In this document: piece by piece, positions 51,060-63,127 of the stretch
Layout of the letters: each line of letters begins with the position of its first letter
How positions within the stretch are numbered: position 1 is the stretch's first letter
Assembly: GCA_028564925.1 (NCBI GenBank)
Contig: CM053029.1
Location: 36,506,026 to 36,570,025 of the forward strand
Length of the DNA: 64,000 bases
Source: Lithobates sylvaticus
Taxonomy: Eukaryota; Chordata; Amphibia; Anura; Ranidae
Direction of reading: 5' to 3'
Notes under the pieces: generated by a model
Told to the model about the DNA's origin: nothing
Database searches by the model: none
What the model saw: only the letters and a program-made list of their open reading frames with translations
Translations under genes and position numbers: made by a program

Positions 51060-51340
51060 ATTTATAGGAGCCATATTGTGTTTGTGGCAGCACACATAGG
51101 TCCTATATTTTCTTGTCAGCAGCAAACATATAGTACCTATAGTGTCTTTGTGTCAGCAGCACCCATAGGACTTATAGTGTGTTAGTGGCAGCACACATAG
51201 CTCCTATATTTTCTTGTCAGCAGCACACATATAGTACCTAAAGTGTCTTTGTGTCAGCAGCACCCATAGGACTTATAGTGTGTTTGTGGCAGCACACATA
51301 GCTCCTACAGTGTGTTGTGAGCACACATAGGAGCTCTATT
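51060..51340. repeat. Tandem repeat in the hAT leader
   Basis: About two and a half copies of a unit of roughly 115 bp with TTCTTGTCAGCAGCACACAT, AGTGTCTTTGTGTCAGCAGC and CCCATAGGACTTATAGTGTG. Confidence 0.88.
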
Positions 51341-51368
51341 TTTTATACAATATACACTACCGACTACA

Positions 51369-54300
51369 ATGGCTGGAAGACCGCCAAGGAGAGGCAGACC
51401 GTCCCGAGGCAAGAACACAGGGCAAGCAGGCTCTGTTTCTAGAGACAACAGTGCTGGTCGTGGACGTGGTCGTGCATCGTCATCAGCACGTGGCCATGGG
51501 ACATGCTTGTCTTTGTTTTCAGCAGCTGGACATGTTGAGCCGCATCATGCCGAAGGCTTGGTAGAATGGATGACCAAGCCCTCCTCATCCTCCTCATCCT
51601 CTCTCACCCAGGCTCAGGGTACTGGCAGAGCAGCTGCCAACGCGTACTCAATGGCATCATCAGCCACCCCTTCCCTAGACCCACCATGTCCTCCTGAGGA
51701 GTCCCCCGAACTGTTTGAGCACAGTGTTGGGTACATGCTCCAGGAGGATGCCCAACGATTGGAAGGCTCGGATGATGATACCCAGCTTGAGGAAGGCAGT
51801 AGTGTGCGCGCAGAGAGAGGGGATGCTGAAGGACAGCAATCTGGCAGTAATGTTCCACCAGCTGCAGCTTACTGCCAGGTTTGCTCTAGTGGTGAAGAGG
51901 GAGGGGATGATGAGGTCACTGACTCCACCTGGGTGCCTGAAGGGAGAGAGGAGGAGGAGGAGGAGGATGCGGCGGCACATGTCCAACGAGGCAGGACGCC
52001 CCCTGGAGGCCAGCTAGAGGCCAGCACACCAACTGTATCACACCGCAGAGCTCCGCCTGTGCAGGGCGCTGCCTCTGCACGTTATCACAAAAGTTCTTTG
52101 GTGTGGGCCTTTTTTGAGACGAGTGCATCAGATCGCACCACTGCTATTTGCAATATTTGTCTCAAGCGTATTTCGCGTGGCCAAAACATCAGCCGCTTGG
52201 GCACCACAAGCATGACCAGACATATGTCGACCTGCCATGCAGCTCGTTGGCAAGCACACATAAAAGACCCACACCAAAGAACAAAGCGGACCTCTCCTTG
52301 CTCCTCATCAGCTGGGATCTCCATCCCCACTATATCTTCAGTCCTCTCTGAAAGCTGCTCTGAGAGGACTGAAGGTGTAGAATTAGGTGTGTCACAACCA
52401 AGTACTTGCAGTACACCGACGTCCGATTGTAGCAGGCAAATTTCCCTGCCCCAGCTGCTGGACCGTCGAAAGAAGTATACTCCCAGCCATCCACATGCCC
52501 AGCGGTTGAATGCTAGCTTGGCTAAATTGCTAGCACTTCAACTGCTGCCTTTTCAGTTGGTAGACTTGGCCCCCTTCCGTGAGTTTGTTCAATGTGCGGT
52601 TTCTCAGTGGCAGGTTCCCAAACGCCACTTTTTCTCACGGAAGGCGATTCCGTCTCTCTACCAGCATGTGGAAGGCAATGTCCATGCCTCGCTGGACAGG
52701 GCGGTCAGCGGTAAGGTGCATATTACCGCTGACTCATGGTCCAGCAGGCATGGACAGGGACGTTATCTTTCTTTCACGGCCCATTGGGTCACTCTATTGG
52801 CAGCTGGGAGGGATGCAGGACAAGGTGCAGTAGTGTTGGAGGTTGTTCTGCCACCACGCCTCCAAAATGCTACTACTGGTTGTGACACACCTCTCTCCTC
52901 CCCCCCTCCTCTTCTTCTTCCTCCATGTCCTCTTCGAGTGCTCTGTCCTCGGAACCAGCGGTGCTCCGTAGGCGTACAAGGGGCTACGCGAGTACGCAGG
53001 CAAAAAGATGCCATGCCGTGCTTGCGCTGGTGTGTTTGGGGGACAGGAGCCACACTGGGACAGAGGTTCTGGCAGCTCTGCAGGGGCAGGCCGAGAGGTG
53101 GTTGACGCCACGCCAGCTTAACCACTTCAGCCCCGGACCAATTTGCAGCCAAAGGACCAGGCCCCTTTTTGTGATTCGGCACTGCATCGCTTTAACTGAC
53201 AATTGCGCGGTCGTGCGACGTGGCTCCAAAACAAAATTGGCGTCCTTTTTTTCCCACAAATAGAGCTTTCTTTTGGTGGTATTTGATCGCCCCTGCGGTT
53301 TTTATTTTTTGCGCTATAAACAAAAATAGAGCGACAATTTTGAAAACAATGCAATATTTTTTGCTTTTTGCTATAATAAATATCCCCAAAAAATATATAA
53401 AAAAACATTTTTTTTCCTCAGTTTAGGCCGATACGTATTCTTCTACATATTTTTGGTAAACAAAATCGCAATTAGCGATTATTGATTGGTTTGCGCAAAA
53501 GTTATAGCGTTTACAAAATAGGGGATAGTTTTATAGCATTTTTATTAATATTTTTTTTTTTACTAGTAATGGCGGCAATCAGCGATTTTTATTGTGACTG
53601 CGACATTATGGCGGACACATCGGACATTTTTGACACATTTTTGGGACCATTGTCATTTATACAGCAATCAATGCTATTTAAATGCATTAATTCCTGTATA
53701 AATGACAGTTGTAGTGAAGGGGTTAACCACTAGGGGGAGGGGAGGGGTTATGGGCTGTGACGTGTGTGTTTTTTTTTACATTAGGGGGCGGGGCTGACGT
53801 CTGACGTCATTGATTGGCTTTCCCGATGACCGGGAACAGCCAATCAATGACAGGCAGAGTAGGAAGTGCGGGGAGAGGTTTGTTTACACATACCTCTCCC
53901 CGTTCTTCAGCTCCGTAACCCGATCGCGGGACACCAGCGGCGATCGTGTCCGCTGGTCCCGCGGCCGGGGTCACGGAGCTCCCGACCGGGTCGCGAGCGC
54001 GCCGCTGGCGGCGCGCTCCCGACCCTCGGGCAGGCAAATGCACGATCACGTACAGGAATGTGATTTTGCCTGCCCGTGCCATTCTGCTGACGTATATATG
54101 CAGTGGCCGGTCGGGAAGCGGTTAAGCCAGGAATGGTGGTTTCTGACAATGGCACCAACCTCCTCTCGGCCCTGCGACAGGGGCAGCTCACCCATGTGCC
54201 CTGTATGGCTCACGTCCTCAACCTGGTGGTGCAGCGGTTCTTGGGCAGGTACCCAGGCTTACAGGATGTCCTGAGGCAGGCCAGGAAAGTCTGTGTGCAT

Positions 54301-55604
54301 TTCCGCCGATCTTATAATGCCAGTGCTCGGCTGACTGAGCTGCAAAAGGAGCTGAACCTGCCCAAGAACCGCCTAATATGTGACATGCCCACCAGGTGGA
54401 ACTCAACGTTGCCCATGCTGCAGCGACTGCACACGCAGCAGAGGGCCATCAATGAGTACCTTTGCGACTACGGCACCAGGACAGGGTCAGGGGAGCTTGG
54501 CTTTTTTTCCCCACGCCAGTGGAGCATGATCAGGGATGCATGCACTGTCCTCTCACCATTTGAGGAGGCCACGAAGATAGTGAGCAGTGACAGTGCATGC
54601 ATCAGTGACACTGTACCTCTTGTTCACCTGTTGGAGCATACGCTGGGTGGGATAATGGACAGGGCACTTGAGGCAGAACAGAGGCAGGAAGAGGAGGACT
54701 TCCTTGCCTCTCAAGGCCCCCTTTATCCAGACAGTGTTCCTTCTGTCCCATGGTGAGCATGGAGGTGGAGCCTGGCACTCAGCATCAGCAGCAGCAGTCT
54801 TTTAGGGATGATGTACAGTCCCAACAAACCAGTGGACTTGTACGTGCCTGGGAGGAGGTGGCTGGCGATCATGTCGTCCTCAGTGACCCAGAAGACTCCG
54901 GACCGAATGCCTCAGCTAACCTACGTTGCATGGCCTCCCTGATCCTGCAAAGCCTGCGGAAGGATCGTGTTCTTCGGATCAAGGAGAGGGACCATTACTG
55001 GCTGGCCACTCCCTTTGATCCACGGTACAAGGGTAAGGTTGCGGACCTTATCTTGCCGTCGCAGAGGGAGCAGAGGATGAGACATCTCAGGGAGGCCTTG
55101 CAGAAAGGTCTGTGCAACGCGTTCCCAGAAACTGGGAGGTTACAAACTCCTGCTCCTGGACGACGAGTTGCTGAGGCTTCGGTCAGTAGCAGAAGGAGCG
55201 GTGGGGAAGGTGGACGTCTGACCGATGCGTTCAGACAATTTTTTAGTCCGCAGCCCCAAGGTATGATCGGTTCCAGCAACCATCGCCAGCGTCTGATATA
55301 CATGGTGTAGGAATACCTTGGGGCAAGGTCAGACTTGGACACCTTTCCCACCGAAAAACCGCTGGCTTACTGGGTCCTGAGGATGGATCACTGGCCAGAG
55401 CTTGCACAGTGTGCAATTGAGCTACTGGCCTGTCCTGCATCCAGCGTTCTTTCCGAACGCACATTCAGTGCTGCTGGAGGATTTGTCACCGATCACAGGG
55501 TGCGCCTGTCCACCGACTCAGTTGATCGACTGACCTTCATAAAAATGAATCAGTCTTGGATCACCACCAGCTACCAGGCACCTGAAGCGGATATAACTGA
55601 ATAA
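51369..55604 (+). pseudogene. hAT transposase with BED zinc finger, interrupted
   Basis: The first frame (51369-53105) opens with an RG-rich N-terminus, an acidic Ser-rich stretch, then a BED finger: SSLVWAFF, CNICLKRISRG...TTSMTRHMSTCH (residues about 240-295). The RNase H-like fold starts at HITADSWSSRHGQGRYLSFTAHWV (first catalytic Asp). The matching continuation (RCHAVLALVCLGDRSHTGTEV) is in another frame from about 52925. The TTAA element at 53118-54125 then cuts it. After it come VSDNGTNLLSAL, CMAHVLNLVVQ and DMPTRWNST (54127-54756), a frame change near 54750, a Pro-rich insert, a stop at 55308-55310, and the dimerisation domain CPASSVLSERTFSAAGGFV (55430-55600). ZBED/Ac-like hAT. Inactive. 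Confidence 0.93.
53118..54125 (+). mobile_element. TTAACCACTT-type TTAA element nested in the hAT transposase
   Basis: Left TTAACCACTTCAGCCCC, right GGTCGGGAAGCGGTTAA, TTAA at both ends; one TTAA restores the coding sequence (CCAGC-TTAA-GCCAG). Almost a mirror of 42703-43714. It shows that the hAT was already in place when this family was still moving. Confidence 0.93.
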
Positions 55605-55689
55605 TTTATAATGTCACATCCCTTCAAGACTGCCTATGCTGATGCTGAGTGACTGTCCTGTTATGTTCACTGACTATCCTCTTCCTCCT

Positions 55690-56730
55690 CAATGATCCAT
55701 GCCACCACACCAGTGCCTAAGGCACAATTTTTCAGCCCCTGTATAACAGGGGCGTGTAATTACAATTTTTTAAAAAAATGCTTCGCAACAGGTGTGACTG
55801 CTGTGCTCCAAGTACAATATCTGTGAGGGGTTGCAGTGTTGTGGCACCAGCACCAGTGCTTAAGGCACAATTTTTCAGCCCCTGTTGGGGCGTGTAATTA
55901 CAATTTTTAGGCAATGCTTTGCAACAGGTCTCATTGCTGTGCTCAGAGTACAGTATCTGTGAGGGGTTGCAGTGTTGTGGCACCAGCACCAATGCCTAAG
56001 GCACAATTTTTCAGCCCCTGTTTAACAGGGGCGTGTAATTACAAATCTTGATCTAATAGTTCACACCAGGGCCCATTCCTGCGCCCACCAAGAGTAACTG
56101 TGAGGGCCTACAGTCTTGTGGCAACACCGTCCACCACCACCACCACCACCAAAGGCCCAATTTTTCTGCCCTGTTCAACAGGTGTATGCAATTAAAAATC
56201 TTGATCTAATAACCCACAGCAGGGCCCATTCCTGCACCCACCAAGAGTAACTGTGAGGGCTTACAGTCTTGTGGCAACACCGTCCACCACCACCACCACC
56301 AAAGGCCCAATTTTTCTGCCCTGTTCAACAGGTGCATGCAATTACAAATCTTGATCTAATAACTCACAGCAGGGCCCATTCCTGCGCCCACCAAGAGTAA
56401 CTGTGAGGGCTTACAGTCTTGTGGCAACACCGTCCACCACCACCACCACCAAAGGCCCAATTTTTCTGCCCTGTTCAACAGGTGCATGCAATTACAAATC
56501 TTGATCTAATAACTCACAGCAGGGCCCATTCCTGCGCCCACCAAGAGTAACTGTGAGGGCTTACAGTCTTGTGGCAACACCGTCCACCACCACCACCACC
56601 ACCAAAGGTCCAATTTTTCTGCCCTGTTCAACAGGTGCATGCAATTACAAATCTTGATCTAATAACTCACAGCAGGGCCCATTCCTGTGCCCACCAAGAG
56701 TAACTGTGAGGGCTTACAGTCTTGTGGCTA
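55690..56730. repeat. Two tandem arrays in the hAT 3' part
   Basis: First, about two and a half units of roughly 125 bp (CTAAGGCACAATTTTTCAGC, GGGGCGTGTAATTACAATTT, TCTGTGAGGGGTTGCAGTGT; 55710-56045). Then about four and a half units of roughly 148 bp (AGGGCCCATTCCTGCGCCCA, CAAGAGTAACTGTGAGGGC, a (CAC)n run, CAACAGGTGCATGCAATTAC; 56055-56730). The two unit types share TGTGAGGG and CAATTTTTC(A/T)GCCC words, so one may derive from the other. Confidence 0.9.
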
Positions 56731-57680
56731 CACCAACATCTAATGGGGCAAATTTCTGCAGAGTATATACGGCAGGCCCCTACTTTCAAACATCCAACTT
56801 ACAAACGACTCCTACTTGCAAACGGAAAGAGAAAACAGGAAGTGAGAGGAAATCTACCCCTAGGAAGGGAAATTCTATCATGTTAGATTTAATTTGGGAA
56901 AAAGGTATCTCCTCTCTACTGATGCTTTATCACCAATCCTTGTTTCAATTAAAACCCCACTTTTCCAAAAACATTTGTCATTGGGACGGAAAGTGAGGTG
57001 AAATGTTCTGAACAGATGTGCAAAGACAGCAAATATTACAGGGGTGATAACCCCTCCCTATGTTCTCCAAAAAGCTTAAAAATAGATTTTTTTGGGATGG
57101 AGCTACACTTCATAATGTACCTGTTCAGATTCTACTTAAGAACAAACCTACAGTCCGTGTCTTGTTTGCACCACCTATATACTGCTGTTCAGAGTATATA
57201 GGGTTGTAGGTATAGGGTTTTATTTTGGGTGCGGGGTCCCCCTTAATATCCATACAAGACCCAAAGGGGCTGGGTGGGGGGGGGGGGGGGGTGAGGGGGT
57301 AGCCATGCCATTTTTCTCAAGGATTTTCAGCCATATGGCGGCCAGGACAAGACATGACATTAAAGCCGCAAGCGGTTTTAAATGGCTTCTTTTTTTCCTT
57401 TACAAATGTCATTTTGTGCAAGGACAGTTCTAAACACGGGAAACACATGCCACTTCACAGGCATACTTTAGACACCCCCCAGGTACCATATTTAAAGGAA
57501 TATTTCACTTTTTTTTTTTCACTTTATGCATCATTAAAATGACTGCTCCCGAAAAAACTTTAGTTTTTAAAAGTTCTTTTTGCATTGATATATGTCCCCT
57601 GGGGCAGGACCCGGGTCCCCAAACCTGTTTTATGACATTAACATGCATATTGGCCGTTGTAATTAGCAATTTTGATTTCG
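56731..57680. other. 3' part of the hAT element, no gene
   Basis: Mixed AT-rich sequence with a G run at 57273-57291. The frames of 60-96 residues here show no domain. Confidence 0.5.
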
Positions 57681-57807
57681 AACGTTCGCATCCATTTTCG
57701 AACCCTATTCGTTACGAATAGGGTTCGAAAATTCGCGCAAACTTTCGGTCCGTTCGAAGGTTCTGGTGCGAACCGAACCCGGGGGTGTTCGGCTCATCCC
57801 TAAACAT

Positions 57808-58200
57808 GACGCTCTGAAGCTTCCTTTATGTGGTCTCCACCAAGATGGCACTGCTATGCACGTCACATTTGGTCTCCACCAGAATATTTGTTCTAAAGTC
57901 TGTAAGTTTTAGGCAGGCCAAAGAAAAGGGGCAGAAACACCACAAAACATGTTGCAATGCCTTTTCTGATATCATCCTGCCATTCTGGTGCCCTGCTTCC
58001 ACCCTGACGATTTTCATGTGGTCCAGTATGGCCCTGCTGGTTCCTGGCAAGAGGCTATCTGCGTGAGGAAGTGCCTGGGCTGGGGAAAAGCTGCCATCTA
58101 ATGGAATGGCATCACATGCTGGTTTTTGGATCACACACTGTGAGTGCATAGTATCTTTGTTGTTAAGAGAACTATAAACTAATACCACTTAGTGGCGCTG
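57808..58200 (+). repeat. Flanking repeat unit, second copy
   Basis: Partner of 50226-50453: GCTCTGAAGCTTCCTTTATG, CTCCACCAAGATGGCACTGC, TTTTAGGCAGGCCAAAGAAA. The copies share order but only about 75-80% identity, so the duplication is older than the hAT insertion. Confidence 0.7.
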
Positions 58201-58259
58201 TTTCTCTTAACTTGTCTTATACATACATTTGAGTCTGCAAGCGGGAGTCACCCCAATCC

Positions 58260-59410
58260 TGCTATCCCCGATCCTTACTGTAAAGGGAATATATAGAAAA
58301 ATATATAACAATGGGGCGCAGACACTAAAAAATATATCTTAATAAAATTAATTAAGAAAATAATTACATGGTAATATATGGCACTAAGACAGATAAAAAT
58401 GTAAATTTAAAAAAGAATGTGGCGCTTGCTGCTGGGAAGGATAACAATCCTAAGGGAGAGCTCCAAAGGACGGCTTCCAACAAAGTGTCTCAAGATTGAT
58501 AACTACAATGGTGATGTATAGCATCAAGTGATAAACTGTGCTATAACAATAAATAACTGATCAAGAAACTGATATAAACATCCAATGGTGAGAAAGTGTC
58601 CTGTGCAAAATAAAGTGCGTTTATATCCCAAAAAAAAATATTTTTTGTGCAAAGATCACTTGTAGATCAAATAGTGAACAAACAAATTCCTGAGGTAAAC
58701 ATGATTAATCATGCAAAAAGGTGAAAAAAATATAAATATAAAAGTGCAAGAATATATGAAAGGTATAAATAAAGGTCCAAGCAATAAATAAATAAAAAAA
58801 TGCAATCAATGCTGTGTGTGCAAAGAACTGTGCAAACAACGCATGTGAAAAAATGCAAAAAGGAATTAAAGTGCAAAATGCTGAAAGTCCAGTGATAAAC
58901 TAATACTAATGCTTTAAAGTCCACTGTAATTCATATAGGTGCAGATTTCAAAATCTGTTGAATCCTCCTAGTAGCCGTGTATTTTTAAAGGTGGTTTCCT
59001 CCATGCGTGATCAAAGGTGCCCGATAAGAATAGTTCCCCCAGCCCCTTACCTCAGAGTAAGGGTAAAAACGCCTTACTTGGATCCAGCTGGACAGCAGTA
59101 ATTATCCCAACGATCAGCAAACAAACGGATTCTTGTGGCTCCTTACCTCTTCTCAATGCATCACTCAGCATGTGGGCAAAAGAGAGGGAAGGAGGGACTC
59201 CATTGTGCAGTAAACCATATAAATTTTATTAAAAACAAAATGAATCACTCACAGTTACAGCAGATAATAGACAGCGATGTGCAGGGTTGTGTGTGATCTC
59301 GGCCGTGACCACACACAGCGTCACCAGACTCTGATTCTCCTGACTAGTTGCGTCACGCCCACGTGACTTCTTCAAAGTTTTTCTATATATTCCCTTTACT
59401 GTATTACGGT
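58260..59410 (-). mobile_element. Penelope-terminal-like structure with a hammerhead relic
   Basis: TGTAAAGGGAATATATAGAAA (58279 on) and TTTCTATATATTCCCTTTAC (to 59400) are inverted ends. The inside is AT-rich with many short A-rich words (58290-58900). Near the right end, on the minus strand, TTTGAAGAAGTCACGTGGG and GTGACGCAACTAGTCAGG (59332-59376) match the second core and stem II of a hammerhead (GTCACG/CGTGAC pairing), but CTGANGA and GAAACGCGT are both altered, so it is a relic. Confidence 0.5.
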
Positions 59411-59519
59411 GTGTGAGCACCTTGATGGTGGCTGCGGCGGTTGTGAATTTTATTTATTAGTTGTTTACTGGTTTTTATCCTTGTTTTGGTTTGCGCATTT
59501 GGATCCCCCCTTTTTATAT

Positions 59520-61060
59520 ACATCCTGATCCTTACTGCCTCCTCTCACATCCAGACACCCTAACTCAGATCCCTGCTGCCTCCTCCCAGCATCCAGACAC
59601 TCTACCTCTGATCCCTATTGCCTCCTCTCACATCCACTCTACCCATGATCCCTGCTGCCTCCTCTCATATCCACTCTACCCCTGCTGCCTCTTCTCATAT
59701 CCACTCTACCCCTGATCCCTGCTGCCTCCTCTCATATCCACTCTACCCCTGCTGCCTCCTCTCATATCCACTCTACCCCTGATCCCTGCTGCCTCCTCTC
59801 ACATCCGCTCTACCCCTGATCCCTGCTGCCTCCTCTCACATCCGCTCTACCCCTGATCCCTGCTGCCTCCTCTCACATCCGCTCTACCCCTGATCCCTGC
59901 TGCCTCCTCTCACATCCGCTCTACCCCTGATCCCTACTGCCTCCTCTCACATTCACTCTACCCCTGATCCCTGCTGCCTCCTCTCACATCCGCTCTACCC
60001 CTGATCCCTACTGCCTCCTCTCACATTCACTCTACCCCTGATCCCTGCTGCCTCCTCTCACATCCCCACTACCCCTGATCCCTACTGCCTCCTCTCACAT
60101 TCCCTCTACCCCTGATCCCTGCTGCCTCCTCTCATATCCACTCTACCCCTGCTGCCTCCTCTAACATCCAGACACTCTACCCCTGATGCCTACTGCCTCC
60201 TCTCACATCCGCTCTACCCCTGATCCCTGCTGCCTCCTCTCACATCCACTCTACCCCTGATCCCTGCTGCCTCCTCTCACATCCACTCTACCCCTGATCC
60301 CTGCTGCCTCCTCTCACATCCACTCTACCCCTGATCCCTGCTGCCTCCTCTCACATCCACTCTACCCCTGATCCTTGCTGCCTCCTCTCACATCCACTCT
60401 ACCCCTGATCCCTGCTGCCTCCTCTCACATCCACTCTACTCCTGATTCCTACTGCCTCCTCTCACATCCACTCTACCCCTGATCCCTGCTGCCTCCTCTC
60501 ACATCCAGACACTCTACCCCTGATCCCTACTGCCTCCTCTCACATCCAGACACTCTGCCTCTGATCCCTACTGCCTCCTCTCACATCCACTCTACCCCTG
60601 ATCCCTACTGCCTCCTCTCACATCCAGACACTCTACTTCAGATCCCTGCTGCCTCCTCTCACATCCACTCTACCCCTGATCCCTGCTGCCTCCTCTCACA
60701 TCCAGACACTCTACCTCTGATGCCTACTGCCTCCTCTCACATCTAGACACTCTACCTCTGATCCCTGCTGCCCCCTCTCACATGCAGACACTCTACCTCT
60801 GATCTCTACTGCCTCCTTTCACATCCACTCTACCCCTCATCCCTACTGCCTCCTCTCACATCCAAACACTCTACCCCTGATCCCTACGGCCTCCTCTCAC
60901 ATCCACTCTACCCGATTCCTACTGCCTCCTCTCACATCCACTCTACCCCTGATCCCTGCAGGCTCCTCTCACATCAAGACACTCTCCACATGATCCCTAC
61001 TGCCTCCTCTCACATCCACTCTACCCCTGATGCCTACTGCCACCTCTCACATCCGCCACC
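59520..61060. repeat. 1.5-kb minisatellite (CCCTGATCCCTGCTGCCTCC unit)
   Basis: About 40 units of roughly 36 bp: TCTACCCCTGATCCCTGCTG, CCTCCTCTCACATCCAC, with longer variants that add CAGACACTC and shorter ones that lack GATCCCTG. A pure higher-order block of five or six identical units runs about 59790-59930 and another about 60225-60400. C+T-rich on the plus strand. Confidence 0.96.
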
Positions 61061-61350
61061 ATTGAGCCTGGTCACTGCCCCCGCAATAGAGGTGGATCTA
61101 TCAGCTCTGGCAGGACTGTGTGAACTATCTGCTGGCTGATACATCACAAAGCCGGCAGATAGATCACACAGCCCTACCAGAGCTGATAGTTCTACTCTAA
61201 TGTGAGTGCAGTGACCAGGACCAATGGTGCACACTGCTCCGAGTACCTCCCATCTGCAGGCTCTGGCTGGATCACAGCATGCTTTGTATTGTTCATCCCT
61301 GAGCAATGAGTAGAGTGAGAGACACGTGTGGTCAACCATACCTAATTATA
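61061..61350. other. Spacer with no recognised gene
   Basis: Contains an imperfect inverted pair around TGTGTGAACTATCTGCTGGC and GCCGGCAGATAGATCACACA (61116-61172). No gene. Confidence 0.4.
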
Positions 61351-61352
61351 TA

Positions 61353-62957
61353 CAGTGCATCTGGAAAGTGTTCACAGCACTTCACATTTTGTTATGCTGC
61401 AGCCTTATTCCAAAATGGATTAAATTCATTAATTTTCCTCCAAATTTTACAAACAATATCCCATAATGACAATGTTAAAGAAGTTTTTTTGCAATCTGCA
61501 AATTTAATTTTTTTTTAAAAATCCCATGTACATTAGTATCACAGCCTTTGCTCAATACTTTGTTGAAGCCCCTTTGGCACCAATTACAGCCTCAAGTCTT
61601 TCTGGGTATGATGCTAAAAGCTTGGCACTCCTATTTTTGGGCAGTTTCTCTCATTCTTCTTTGCAGGACCTCTCAAGCTCCACCATGTTGGATGGGGAGT
61701 GTCGGTGCACAGACATTATCGTATCTCTCCAGAGATGTTTCGATCGGGTTCAAGTCTGGGCTTTGGTTGGGCCACTCAAGGACATTCACAGAGTTGTCCC
61801 GTAGCCACTTTGTTATCTTGGCTGTGTGCTTAGGGTCGTTGTCCTGTTGGAAGATGACCCTTCGCCCCCAGTCTGAGCTCCAGAGCGCTCTGGAGCAGGT
61901 TTTCATCAAGGATGTCTCTGTACATCTCTGCATTCATCTTTCCCTCGATCCTGACTAGTCTCCCAGTTCCTGCCTCTAAAAAACATCCCCACAGCACGAT
62001 GCTGCCACCACCATGCTTCACTGTAGAGATGGTATTGGCCAGGGGATGAGCAGTTTCCTCCAGACATGACACTTGCCATGCAGGCCAAAGAGTCCAATCT
62101 TTGTTTCATCAGACCAGAGAATTTTGTTTCTCATGGTCTGAGAGTCGTTCAGGTGCCTTTTAGCAAACTCCAGGCGGGCTGTCATGTGCCTTTTACTGAG
62201 GAGTGGCTTCAGTCTGGCCACTCTACTATACAGGCCTGATTGGTGGAGTGCTGCAGAGATGATTGTTCTTCTAGAAGGTTCTCCTCTCTCCATATGAAAT
62301 GCTGGAGCTCTGTCAGAGTGACCTTCGGGTTGTTGGTCACCTCCCTAAGACCCTTCTCCCCCGATCACTCCGTTTAGCCGGATCGCCCGCTCCAGGATGA
62401 GTCCCGGTGGTTCCAAACTTCTTCCATTTACGGATGATGGAGGCCACTGTGCTCATTGGGACCTTCAGTCCTGCAGAAATTCTTCTGTACCCTTCCCCAG
62501 ATCTGTGCCTCCATACAATCCTGTCTCGGAGGTCTACAGACATTTCCTTGGACTTCATGGCTTGGTTTGTGCTCTGACATGCACTGTTACCTGTGGGACC
62601 TTCTATAGACAGGTGTGGCCTTTCCAAATCATGTCCAATCAACTGAATTTACCACAGGTGGAGTCCAATCAATCTGAAGAAACATCTCAAGGATGATCAG
62701 TGGAGACAGGAGGCACCTGAGCTCAATTCTGAGTGTCATGGCAAAAGGGTGTGAATACTTATGTACATGGGATTATTTTTTTGTTTTTTGAATAAATTTG
62801 CAATGATTTCAAACAAACTCCTTTCACGTTGTCATTATGGGGTATTATTTGTAGAATTTTGAGGAAAATAATGAATTTAATCCATTTTGGAATAAGGCTG
62901 TAACATAACAAAATGTGGAAGAAGTGAAGCGCTGTGAATACTTTCCAGGATGCTCTG
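61353..62957 (-). mobile_element. Tc1-like transposon, complete end to end (1605 bp)
   Basis: Ends CAGTGCATCTGGAAAGTGTT and TACTTTCCAGGATGCTCTG are inverted repeats, flanked by TA (61351-61352, 62958-62959). The inverted similarity continues inward (CACTTCACATTTTGTTATG, CAGCCTTATTCCAAAATGGA). The length is typical for Tc1/mariner elements. The transposase is on the minus strand and decayed. Confidence 0.93.
61673..62642 (-). pseudogene. Tc1-like transposase, broken in several frames
   Basis: Order on the minus strand: N-terminal helix-turn-helix KEMSVDLRDRIVWRHRSGEG, RRISAGLKVPMSTVASIIRK (62560-62440); ARLEFAKRHLND and the first catalytic Asp in [13 protein letters not shown] (about 62200-62090); [21 protein letters not shown] (about 62030); second Asp in [12 protein letters not shown] (about 61850); third acidic residue in [10 protein letters not shown] (about 61755). 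At least three frame changes separate these blocks, so no enzyme is made, although all catalytic residues survive in fragments. Confidence 0.9.
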
Positions 62958-63127
62958 TATTTGTCTCCTTGCCAGCAGCGTGGTTGGAAGAGGGAAGGCA
63001 AGCTGTCCAACCATGCTGCTTAGATCCAAGGGGGCAGAGCAAATCAGGACCCAGAGCTATGTGCGCCTGGTTCCTTGGGGGTGGGTTCAATACGTTTTTT
63101 TTTTAACCTCATGAAGATGCTTCTACT

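Larger units (their letters stand above)
50462..57802 (+). mobile_element. 7.3-kb hAT transposon, formerly autonomous
   Basis: Ends TAGGGATGGGC and GCTCATCCCTA are inverted, flanked by the perfect 8-bp duplication AACATGAC (50454-50461, 57803-57810). Subterminal palindromes: CGGTGCTCGATTCAAACCC with its inverse (50473-50512), TGATTGGCCAAGCATGC with its inverse (50623-50667), and TTCGAACCCTATTCG with its inverse (57697-57733). A 5' leader with tandem repeats (51060-51340) precedes the transposase (51369-55604). A 3' block of tandem repeats (55690-56730) follows. One TTAA element (53118-54125) is nested in the coding part. Confidence 0.95.

Noticed and set aside
51369-53105. A host ZBED-type gene
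   Set aside because: Flanking 11-bp inverted ends and the perfect 8-bp duplication AACATGAC show a transposon, and the frame is broken.
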